Shown here: in pieces, positions 8,855 through 16,287 of the stretch
Layout of the letters: every line of letters begins with the position of its first letter
Position numbering within the stretch: the stretch's first letter is position 1
Assembly: GCF_002289565.1 (NCBI RefSeq)
Contig: NZ_NTFY01000017.1
Span: 62,001-126,000 of the forward strand
From: Rhodopirellula sp. SM50
Lineage (GTDB): Bacteria > Planctomycetota > Planctomycetia > Pirellulales > Pirellulaceae
Reading direction: 5' to 3'
DNA: 64,000 bases
Translations under genes and position numbers: made by a program
Notes under the pieces: generated by a model
What the model saw: the letters and a program-made list of their open reading frames with translations, nothing else
Database searches by the model: none
What the model was told of the DNA's origin: nothing

Positions 8855-9685
8855 CTAGCCGGTCACTACAGTCGGGCCTTCGGCGGTACCCGGTGCGGGC
8901 CCAGTCGACGAGGTCTCGTTTGCCACTGCCTCCCAGTAGAACAGGAACATCACGATCTGGATGATTGCATAGACGATGTCCAAGAAGCAGTCCATGACAA
9001 CCGACGTGGCCATGGTGTCCAACTGCGGATAGAGATCGACTGGGAGATAGATCGCGAACGACAGGAACAAGTAGGGGACGAAGAACAGAATCGCGGCAAA
9101 GAAAATCTGCCAGCGCATGCCGACGGTCAACTCCGTGCTTCTGACCGTGGCACGATGAGCGCCGGCACCATCAAGCACCACCGCTGAATCCAACAGGGCG
9201 TAACGCACTTGCAGGACGATTCCGGGGATGAGAAAGACAATGAAACCCAGCGTGATAATCAAGCCAGCGACCAACCGAGCAGCGAACAGTCGCCCCCAGT
9301 TGCGAATCCCCACCCCGATCGCCTCCGAATAACTTACGTACTCTCCGGTTTTCAGTTTCCACAGCACATGAATCATCGCACCGATATAGATCGGGCCAAA
9401 GATCCCTTCGATCCACATGGTACTCCGCATCAAATTGACAATCTCGTCCTCGCTGTAGACGTAGTAGGCAAGGTAGTTGATCAGCAGATTCCCAGGCAGC
9501 CAAACCGTCAGTATGATCGCGCTGAACAACACAAGATGGTTGGAGAGAAGCCGGACCGCTTCGGCAAATTTGCCGACCAGGTTGGTGCGTTGCGTCACTG
9601 GGAAATGACTCAACTCGATCGCGTCTGACGCAGGTGTCGCGTAGGGATTCACAACAGACGGGGTCCGGTCATTTGAAGTCATCAC
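8855..9685 (-). CDS. Multi-pass inner-membrane protein, NPYATP N-terminus
   Basis: A 276-residue integral membrane protein with about six hydrophobic segments: LVLFSAIILTVWLPGNLLI, IYIGAMIHVLW, LVAGLIITLGFIVFLIPGIV, IFFAAILFFVPYLFLSFAIYL and a C-terminal IVYAIIQIVMFLFYWEAV. The cytoplasmic N-terminus has NPYATP, a short motif seen on many planctomycete membrane proteins. The LIPGIVLQVRYALLDSAVVLD segment resembles the YciC/UPF0259 and glycerophosphodiesterase membrane-anchor families. Function is unknown. Next to it lies the repeat-rich region before the retron. Confidence 0.8.
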   Translation of the reverse strand: MMTSNDRTPSVVNPYATPASDAIELSHFPVTQRTNLVGKFAEAVRLLSNHLVLFSAIILTVWLPGNLLINYLAYYVYSEDEIVNLMRSTMWIEGIFGPIYIGAMIHVLWKLKTGEYVSYSEAIGVGIRNWGRLFAARLVAGLIITLGFIVFLIPGIVLQVRYALLDSAVVLDGAGAHRATVRSTELTVGMRWQIFFAAILFFVPYLFLSFAIYLPVDLYPQLDTMATSVVMDCFLDIVYAIIQIVMFLFYWEAVANETSSTGPAPGTAEGPTVVTG

Positions 9686-10060
9686 GAATCTCTAGAAAAC
9701 GTCAGAAGCTTTTTTGGTGGGCGGGTTAGTTTTGGGATGTTCGCTCGGGCGTTTTGGATTCAATGTTGGACGTCTTTTTAAATGTCCAGATCGCCTCGTG
9801 TTGATATTGTCGTAGCAATGTATCATGTGTTGAACCACGAAACCAATGGTGCCCTCCACCCCGACAAACGAGGCCGCACCGCAAACGAACCGCGTTTGCA
9901 CACAGGGCTCTTGCCCTAACTTACTGGGGCAGCGATCGGCAATCGCAGCGACGGCGGGAACAAGACGCTCGGTAAACCTTCAACCGACAGCTTGTCTGTG
10001 CGGCCAAAGCCGTTTGCAAATCTCCGACAGGCTCCCCGGCAGTCGCGGCGATGGATCCAA

Positions 10061-10127
10061 ACCGTTGGTGTCCAGCCTTCAGGCGCCTCTCCACGACGCC
10101 TTCGGCGCTCGCACGACCGGACACCAA
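10061..10127. repeat. Diverged copy of CCGTTGGTGTC dispersed repeat
   Basis: ACCGTTGGTGTCCAGCCTTC begins this copy and GGACACCAA ends it, so the ends are inverted. The same opening sequence starts both arms of the palindrome at 18015-18291 and a copy near 63580. The interior differs, as expected for an old or separate member. Confidence 0.6.
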
Positions 10128-10194
10128 AATCGGGAAGCTGAATTACTCGAGCTGATCAAACAAACGATCTCCGGTATCACCGCAACGGAGCACA

Positions 10195-10270
10195 CCCACG
10201 GATAGCAAGGCGTACCCACGGATCCTTAGCTGCTTTTTTATCCGTGGGTACGCTCTGCCATCCGTGGGTT
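10195..10270. repeat. Nested palindrome made of four ACCCACGGAT units
   Basis: CGTACCCACGGAT (10211-10223) pairs with ATCCGTGGGTACG (10240-10252) over 13 bp, and an outer pair of ACCCACGGAT / ATCCGTGGGT sits at 10195-10204 and 10260-10269. The loop includes TTTTTT. It may be a repeat element or a hairpin terminator. Confidence 0.55.
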
Positions 10271-10457
10271 CATTTAAATGGGGCACTGTAACGAGAAAAA
10301 GGGTCAAGAGCCGAATTGGCAGATTAGGTAACCTGATGGCTATTACCTCTTGGCTGGCGGCGGACGATTTGAGGTGAACGCACGACCGAGCCAACGTCCG
10401 CCGCAACGCTTCGCCGCGAACCCTTCCCAGTTGACCGGACGGACACATCTCGAGCAC

Positions 10458-10753
10458 AAAGAACGCCGAAGGCACGGCGGGTAGGATGCTCGTCGACTGA
10501 AACCCGTCGGTGACAGGAAGCGGGAAGGCAGAGGGGGAGACAAGGAGAGGGGGAGACAAGGAGTGGTAGAGTGATGATGGTGGTGGAGTGAGGTAGCGGG
10601 CCATCGTTCGGCGACCGGAGTGAGGGAGGGATCGACCGAGCGGAGCCGACGGTCTGCGGAGGTGGTGACCGCGACCGAAGGATGAGGGTAGCGCCGAGCG
10701 CAGCGAGCAGCACCGACGCCGAGGGTGGAGGCCGATCAGAACAGACGAGGCAG
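10458..10753. repeat. About 300-bp repeat, copy 1
   Basis: This is near-identical to 11584-11895. Both begin AAAGAACGCCGAAGGCACGG and end ACAGACGAGGCAG. The copies flank the toxin-antitoxin remnant as direct repeats. Inside is a short purine-rich tandem (GGGGGAGACAAGGAGA), with one unit fewer here than in copy 2, which accounts for the 16-bp size difference. No protein is supported in it. Confidence 0.85.
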
Positions 10754-11078
10754 CGATGCCAGTCGAACACGCTCATGCGATGGAAGAGTCGGCAGGAAGT
10801 TTGAAGCAAGAAGTGTGAAGCCTGAAAACGAAGCAGTCGAGTATGGAGCGAAAAGGATGCCGTGATATGACTCGGTCAAGAGCAGCTCAATCCGACGCAG
10901 ATCTGCACGCACATGTCGATTAAACGGTTCCGAGAGATTCACCGCCAAACCCATCGGGGCTCGGGAGAGCGAAAGCCTGATACCCAGTGATCATTGGTGC
11001 CTTAGTCGATTAGAATAGGAGAGCGAGGCTTCACTGCCAAATTTTCCGTTCGGACGATAATCACCCGAGGCCAATCCA
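10754..11078. other. Non-coding stretch before the antitoxin gene
   Basis: I see no gene in these 325 bases. The last 100 bases are relatively AT-rich (TTAGTCGATTAGAATAGGAG) and probably hold the promoter of the toxin-antitoxin pair, but no clear -10/-35 pair can be assigned. Confidence 0.4.
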
Positions 11079-11306
11079 ATGGAACCACACCAGCTCACCG
11101 AAGCTGCCTTGTCACTTCCCGAACCACAAAGGGTCGAGTTGGCAGCTTCGCTCATTCAAAGCCTGGAGCCAACACCGGATCCTGAAGCCAATGCTGCCTG
11201 GGCAGACGAAATCAATCGACGACTGAAGTCCCTCGACGAGGGTGTAGTCAATTTGCTTCCATCCAAAGATGTGCTGGCAGAAATGAAACGACGTCGCGAT
11301 GGCTGA
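11079..11306 (+). CDS. Addiction-module antitoxin (small ParE/RelE partner)
   Basis: A 75-residue protein of the family annotated as addiction module component. It opens with LTEAALSLPEPQRVELAASL, the standard helical start, and ends with WADEINRRLKSLDEG and AEMKRRRDG, which in relatives wraps around the toxin. It overlaps the toxin gene by 8 nt (11299-11306), the usual arrangement for translation coupling. The partner toxin is interrupted, so the antitoxin may now be an orphan. Confidence 0.85.
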   Translation: MEPHQLTEAALSLPEPQRVELAASLIQSLEPTPDPEANAAWADEINRRLKSLDEGVVNLLPSKDVLAEMKRRRDG

Positions 11307-11610
11307 GTTGCCTACGAAATTTCACCCTGACGCACAGCTTGAAGCACTCGCGGCACACGATCACTACGCTGAGAAGAGTGGCATTCTCGGTCAGGCGTTT
11401 GAGACCGAGCTGTCGAAAGCGCTCGAAGCGATTAAAGCCAATCCCGAGATGTGGGCGCGCTACCTCTTTGGCACCCAACGATACCTGATGCACCGTTTCC
11501 CGTTCGTGATCATTTAACGGCGTCGAGCGGATCGAATTGAGATCATCGCGGTCGCCCACGGCCATCAGCGGCCAGGGTATTGGAAAGAACGCCGAAGGCA
11601 CGGCGGGTAG
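11299..11610 (+). pseudogene. ParE/RelE-family toxin interrupted by an in-frame stop
   Basis: The first 72 residues match a ParE/RelE-type toxin (FHPDAQLEALAAHDHYAE; LSKALEAIKANPEMW; YLMHRFPFVII). They end at a TAA (11515-11517) where relatives have Tyr followed by Arg. The same frame stays open past the stop for 30 codons and encodes the missing C-terminus, including IEIIAVAHGHQRPGYWKERR. A single base change (TAT or TAC to TAA) explains this. The tail runs into repeat copy 2 at 11584. Truncated toxins of this type are expected to be inactive; a sequencing error is the alternative. Confidence 0.8.
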
Positions 11611-11895
11611 GATGCCCGTCGACTGAAACCCGTCGGTGACAGGAAGCGGGAAGGCAGAGGGGGAGACAAGGAGAGCGGGAGACAAGGAGAGGGGGAGACG
11701 AGGAGTGGTAGAGTGATGATGGTGGTGGAGTGAGGTAGCGGGCCATCGTTCGGCGACCGGAGGGAGGGAGGGAACGACCGAGCGGAGCCGACGGCCCGCG
11801 GAGGTGGTGGCAGCGACCGAAGGATGAGGGTAGCGCCGAGCGCAGCGAGCAGCACCGACGCCGAGGGCGGAGCCCGATAAAGACAGACGAGGCAG
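11584..11895. repeat. About 300-bp repeat, copy 2
   Basis: The second copy of the element at 10458-10753, in the same orientation, with an extra 16-bp purine-rich tandem unit. It starts inside the last codons of the broken toxin gene, so one copy probably arose by duplication or by insertion next to the module. Confidence 0.85.
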
Positions 11896-12448
11896 GAAGC
11901 CGAGTTCCTTATCAAGAAGGGCGTAAGAGACCGCGTCCGAGCCTAAGCGAGGTAAGCCGGGAACGAGACGCTCGGCAAACCGTCAACACCTCTCCCGCCA
12001 ATCACCCCAAATCCATAGCGATTTCCGGCTTCGCAATAAAAATTGATCCAACGTACTCCCGAGCAGCGTAGCCAAGATGAACGACGCCTCAAAGCTCAGC
12101 GTGATGAACGTCTAAACCGATCACGCTCAACGAAAGGCGAAGGTTGATTCCAACACCACCGCGTACTGTGAGGATCGACTGAGATTGCCACAGAAAGTCT
12201 TCCAAGAGTAAGCCCGGCGAAGTGCCGTCAGAATGTGGCGGGGCGATGGCAATGGAAGGGGCACGATGTAACGGTCGTCGACGGATTCACATTGACGATG
12301 CCTGAGACGCGTAGATCATTCGTCGTTTCATCGTGCTGCGTTTCCAGTGCGAGTCCATCCATCGCGGGCGTTACTTTTTTGATACAATTCGGTGCGTCCG
12401 TCTGATGTCGGCGGCACATTAGTGCGATGAACGAGCGAACTAGCGAAG
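11896..12448. other. Non-coding stretch upstream of the retron operon
   Basis: About 550 bases with no supported gene. A TACAAT box near 12377 in an AT-rich patch (ACTTTTTTGATACAAT) is a possible -10 element for the retron operon, but no matching -35 is clear. Confidence 0.4.
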
Positions 12449-14305
12449 ATGACCGGGTCACAATCTGCCGAAAACAATCGACCCTCAAAAATCCTGCTCG
12501 AAGAACTCTTCGCGGACCAGGACGATCGCTTCTTGGAAGTCTTTGTGCAGTTTGATTCGTACGAGATGTTGAAGCACTTTACGATCAATTGGCTGAATGA
12601 CTCACGGCAATGGGCAAAAGACCAGCTGATCGAATACCTGCATGGCCCGTTGAATCATCCGGGCCATGAAGTCGTCGTCAAGCGCGTCCACAAAACAGCC
12701 TTGGAAAGGCGTGAGCGTGTATTGCTCGTTCATCTGACGGTGGCCATGGACGGGCTCGTCCGCCGGCAACGGGTGCCGGGCTACTCGTACGACTACAAGA
12801 CCCGTCAGTATCAACGGCGGGAATACTTGTTCGCCAAGCCCAACCGCACGATGAGGGAGGTCACCGGGCGTTACCAGGAATACACGCATCGCAAGAAGAC
12901 GTATCGCGTGCCGTTGCCCGACATTCGCAACAGGCCGGGACACCGATTGTTTAGCCAACAAACACGCGCTCATGTGCGTCGGCGACTGTGGCGGACTTTT
13001 CGCGTGATGGCACACCGCGACCCCGAGCAATACGTGGACTCCATCTGCGACGTGTTGGCATTGTACGAGGATTCATTTTTCGACACGGGCGAGGCGATCC
13101 TGGACAATTGGTCCCTGATGCACGCATGCTACTTTCACGCCAAAGAGATCTCCTTCACAGCATCGCATGCGAATCTCGCTGCCGGCGAGGCGCTCGCGAC
13201 GCTCACGCCGGCGCCTTATCGACCTGAGGCTTGGAAGAGCGACGATGCGGCCCTTCGTTTGTGGACACTCTTAACCGAGGCCCGCAGCCAGTTCGTGCGC
13301 ATGTGGACGATCGAGATGTTGCAGACGCAGCATTCGCAGTGGTTGTCGACGCTGGGGGTGGAGGAATTGCTGCGAATGCTTTCGAGCAGCGATGCCACGG
13401 TTGCCGAGTTTGCGGCCGACCTGTTTCGCAATCACGCTTCGCTTTCGAGCGTCGAGGTATCAACATGGATGCGATTGCTCGATCAAGCCGATTTTTCGGT
13501 CCTCCCAACGATCTGCGAAGCGATGCAGCGTCACATCGCACCAGTCAGGCTCAGTGATGACCAGTTGATCGAGTTGACGATGGCCACGCCTGCGGCCATT
13601 GCACGACTCGGTTTTGGCTGGCTGCAACAACGGCACGATGAGCGACCGCTGTCCTCAGAATCGCTGGTTCGCTTGGCGAAAGCGAAGTGCGAATGGGAAG
13701 CCGAAATGATTGCTTCATGGGCGATCACCCAGATCGCCGCTTCGGGCAGCCATTCGGCCGATCAAATCACCGAGTTTTTTGATTCACGGTCAAACTCCGT
13801 CCGCAATGCGGCCTGCAATTGGCTGACCGCACAAGCGGAGGATGGATTCGCGGGCCAACGCCTGCAAGAAGATCCCGCGTTGTGGGTCAAGCTAACCGAG
13901 ACACCGTATGACCAGGTGCGTTTTGCATTGGTGGAAACGTTGCGTGGCGTTTTGAGCCGTTCGCCCAAGCGTTACCTCGAATCACTTTCGGTCGAACAAC
14001 AGTTACGTGTCTTGGCTGCTGTCGTCTTGTGCGTCGATCGCGGATCACGCAGCAAACCCAAGGCGATAGAGCAACTGACTTCTCTCGCGATCTCCAGTGG
14101 CCAGCATGCGTCGACGGTGGTTTCCGTTCTTGCGATCGCCGCGCGCAGTGTTCGCGGCCCGGAGCGTGCGGCTGGTTTGTCGGCTTTGGCGAGACTGGTG
14201 GCCCATTCCGGTGATCTGGAATCGATCGTTGCCGATCGCATGACCGAATGGGACTGGTCGCCCGAGGCGGTGACCGGCGATGGTCAAAAAGGGGTGACGA
14301 CATGA
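12449..14305 (+). CDS. HEAT/ARM-repeat-like protein, first gene of the retron operon
   Basis: A 618-residue soluble, strongly alpha-helical protein. From about residue 195 on it reads as irregular HEAT/ARM-like helical pairs (for example LGVEELLRMLSSSDATVAEF, SNSVRNAACNWL, TPYDQVRFALVETLRGVL, GPERAAGLSALARLV), a fold that makes curved scaffolds for binding protein or nucleic acid. The N-terminal 190 residues are basic, with YSYDYKTRQYQRREYLF and KKTYRVPLPD, and match nothing I know. Its last bases overlap the next gene (ATGA), so the two are cotranslated. In the retron classification I recall, an ARM-type protein is one of two accessory proteins of type XIII systems, so it is a candidate effector or sensor. 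No enzymatic motif is visible. Confidence 0.8.
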   Translation: MTGSQSAENNRPSKILLEELFADQDDRFLEVFVQFDSYEMLKHFTINWLNDSRQWAKDQLIEYLHGPLNHPGHEVVVKRVHKTALERRERVLLVHLTVAMDGLVRRQRVPGYSYDYKTRQYQRREYLFAKPNRTMREVTGRYQEYTHRKKTYRVPLPDIRNRPGHRLFSQQTRAHVRRRLWRTFRVMAHRDPEQYVDSICDVLALYEDSFFDTGEAILDNWSLMHACYFHAKEISFTASHANLAAGEALATLTPAPYRPEAWKSDDAALRLWTLLTEARSQFVRMWTIEMLQTQHSQWLSTLGVEELLRMLSSSDATVAEFAADLFRNHASLSSVEVSTWMRLLDQADFSVLPTICEAMQRHIAPVRLSDDQLIELTMATPAAIARLGFGWLQQRHDERPLSSESLVRLAKAKCEWEAEMIASWAITQIAASGSHSADQITEFFDSRSNSVRNAACNWLTAQAEDGFAGQRLQEDPALWVKLTETPYDQVRFALVETLRGVLSRSPKRYLESLSVEQQLRVLAAVVLCVDRGSRSKPKAIEQLTSLAISSGQHASTVVSVLAIAARSVRGPERAAGLSALARLVAHSGDLESIVADRMTEWDWSPEAVTGDGQKGVTT

Positions 14306-15972
14306 AGGTCAGCATGCGTTACGCCAGTCGCAGTTCTTTGATGGAGATTTCCGGCGGTGCCAAACTGTTGCAGATGGCTCCCAATTTGGCTCGGCAACAG
14401 GTGTCGTTTGACGGCTCGCTGAATCGGCCGCTGGAATTCCGCGAAGCGATCAGCGCGTTGCATGACATTGTGATCAACGATCTGCGTTTCGAGCCGCGAG
14501 ACAAATCCGCGTATCAACAGTGGCTCGTCGCGCAACGTGAACAGGAGCGGAACATTCGGCAAGCCGCGATGCAGCGAAAGCGTGATGAGATTGCGGCCGG
14601 AAAGGTCGACAAGCCGGATGCCGATCTCAAAACGGCTCATGCGTCGGCGCTCAAACGTTACTGGTCGGCTCGAAAGACGCTCGATCGGCGTCTGCGAAAA
14701 GAGAACAAAGCCCTCTGGCGTCGTCTGATGCCCTACGATCCGGTGATCACGGTCGCCGATGACGTCGTCTTCTTCGAGTGCTTTTCCGTTGACCAGTCCA
14801 GCTACGGTTGTTTGACGGTAGATCGCGGTGATGGATTCGGCGAGAGTGGTCAGACACAGCTCGGAACCACGAATGTCGACTACTCGTGGGACCTCTACGA
14901 CAGCTTTCAGAGCCTCCGGACGTATCGTCAAACGCGGTTCCAAATCGATCCGTCAGCGTTCGAGGTAACGACATCCGGCGGCGGCGAAGAGCATCGCGAA
15001 GAGAAGATCGATCTTCCCGATGGTTGGCTGAGGGGGTTTGTGAAGTTGCAGTCGGCGATGGGGATGCCAATGCGTCGCGTCTCCTTGCCGACAGCGACGA
15101 TGTATTCGTTGCTGGCTTTCTTGAAGCGAAACAAAGCAAAGACGAGTCCACGCGCGATTCGCTTCGAGCTTGCCGACGGACAGGCGCCGCGTTTGACGCT
15201 AGAGCCCTGGGAACAAAGCATCGAAGCGACCGGTTCGACCTATCACGGGCCGCCGACCGAGCCGATTCGCGTTTGGGGACGTCGACGGTTGCTGACGCTT
15301 TCGCGTCTCTTGCCGCTGGCGGAAGGATTCGACGTCTATTTGCTCGGCACCGGCTTGCCTAGTTTCTGGGTCGCTCGACTGGGGCCGATGCGATTGACGC
15401 TGGGGCTAAGCGGTTGGACGACAAACGATTGGTCGGCGGGCACAGCCGTCGACATGCTGATGCCGCAGCAGAAACCTGATCCAGCGGACGTGGCGTCGAT
15501 CGCGGAATGTCTTTCGAGCCGTCGCCAAGGAGGCTTAGATGAGTTGGCAGATCGTGTGCGGATCTCGCCCGACATAGCCGCATCGGCGCTCAATGAATTG
15601 GCATTACGAGGTCAAGCGATTTTTGACCTGCACGGCGGTGTCTATCGCTGGCGAAGTGTCCTGCCAATGGCTCTCTCCGACAAAGAAATAGGACTGCCAC
15701 ATCCCGAGCAGCAGGCATCGACGATTCTGTTGAAGCAAGGGAAGGTTTTGTTGAAGGAGGCGATGGCAGGCCCTCGTGGTGGCGTGATCCTAACCGGCGA
15801 GGTCGAGTCGACACCCTGCGAAGTGCTGATGGATGCCGATGGCATGATCCGCCGTGGCAAGTGCCTGTGTTCGTGGCACCGAAAATCGGGTATCCGCAAT
15901 GGGCCTTGCCGACACCTTCAGGCATTGCGTTCGCAGCACAGACATTCCGAACAACGGAGTGGAACGTGTTAA
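14302..15972 (+). CDS. Winged-helix + SWIM zinc-finger protein of the retron operon
   Basis: A 556-residue protein starting at ATG 14302, which overlaps the previous stop as ATGA. The C-terminal end carries a SWIM zinc finger: Cys521-x-Cys523, then Cys536-x-His538 (CLCSWH, GPCRH), a nucleic-acid or protein binding module. Before it, residues about 405-450 (LDELADRVRISPDIAASALN, then GQAIFDLHGGVYRWR) look like a winged helix. The first 390 residues include a charged helical stretch around 75-135 (RKRDEIAAGKVDKPDADLKT) and beta-rich text with no known family. The pairing with an ARM-like protein and a retron RT fits the WH-SWIM component of type XIII retrons as I remember it. An 83-nt gap separates it from the retron RNA. 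Confidence 0.8.
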   Translation: MKVSMRYASRSSLMEISGGAKLLQMAPNLARQQVSFDGSLNRPLEFREAISALHDIVINDLRFEPRDKSAYQQWLVAQREQERNIRQAAMQRKRDEIAAGKVDKPDADLKTAHASALKRYWSARKTLDRRLRKENKALWRRLMPYDPVITVADDVVFFECFSVDQSSYGCLTVDRGDGFGESGQTQLGTTNVDYSWDLYDSFQSLRTYRQTRFQIDPSAFEVTTSGGGEEHREEKIDLPDGWLRGFVKLQSAMGMPMRRVSLPTATMYSLLAFLKRNKAKTSPRAIRFELADGQAPRLTLEPWEQSIEATGSTYHGPPTEPIRVWGRRRLLTLSRLLPLAEGFDVYLLGTGLPSFWVARLGPMRLTLGLSGWTTNDWSAGTAVDMLMPQQKPDPADVASIAECLSSRRQGGLDELADRVRISPDIAASALNELALRGQAIFDLHGGVYRWRSVLPMALSDKEIGLPHPEQQASTILLKQGKVLLKEAMAGPRGGVILTGEVESTPCEVLMDADGMIRRGKCLCSWHRKSGIRNGPCRHLQALRSQHRHSEQRSGTC

Positions 15973-16054
15973 AGATCCACCGAATCACACCGGAGGTTTC
16001 ACGATCTCCACTACCCAATACTACTCGTACCGTTTACAAACAGGAGTTCTGATT

Positions 16055-16270
16055 CGAGCGTGGTGACGATTCAAGCCTACCTTGCTGCGGCGATCCGCCG
16101 TGGCTGAGTTTTGCTTCTCATTCGTCCCCAAGGTCGTTGTTCGTTTGGCCGACGGGGCTACCCGTTCCGTCGACCAGGGCAAGCCAAGGCTTTCGACAGA
16201 ACGGGTAGCCCCGTCGGCCTTGGTGAACGACCTCGGTCCGCAGACGTGAAGTTGAATCGTCACCCGCTCG
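16055..16270 (+). ncRNA. Retron non-coding RNA (msr-msd)
   Basis: The a1 arm CGAGCGTGGTGACGATTCAA (16055-16074) pairs with a2 TTGAATCGTCACCCGCTCG (16252-16270) over 19 bp with a one-base bulge. Right after a1 lies G16075, the expected branching guanosine. The msr part shows a 9-bp hairpin at 16084-16104 (GCGGCG-ATC-CGCCGT core) and a TGAG/CTCA hairpin at 16105-16120 with loop TTTTGCTT. The msd is a long stem, 16128-16236, whose core GGCCGACGGGGCTACCCGTT (147-166) pairs perfectly with 16200-16219 and extends inward with one mismatch. This order (a1, G, msr hairpins, msd hairpin, a2, RT) is the retron standard. Exact RNA ends and the reverse-transcribed strand (roughly 110-125 nt) are inferred. 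Confidence 0.85.
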
Positions 16271-16287
16271 GGTCATTTTTTTCAGCG

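Larger units (their letters stand above)
9686..10457. other. Non-coding stretch with palindromic repeats
   Basis: I find no convincing gene here; the open frames lack family features and follow repeat DNA. The stretch includes a short direct repeat shared with 11958 (GAGACGCTCGGCAAACC-like), a diverged copy of the CCGTTGGTGTC repeat at 10061-10127, and a nested palindrome at 10195-10270. Confidence 0.6.

Noticed and set aside
10324-10809. Minus-strand Ser/Pro-rich open frames over the 300-bp repeats
   Set aside because: The same frames recur in both repeat copies, have no start signal or family, and are purine-strand composition effects.
16055-16270. CRISPR array, attC site or simple terminator instead of retron RNA
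   Set aside because: There are no repeated spacers, no integrase, and no T run; the a1/a2 pair and msr hairpins in order beside an RT fit a retron best.
16111-16287. Upstream extension of the reverse transcriptase frame
   Set aside because: It runs through the msd stem and the a2 arm, which are structured RNA, and the text encoded is low in sense; ATG 16288 gives a normal start.
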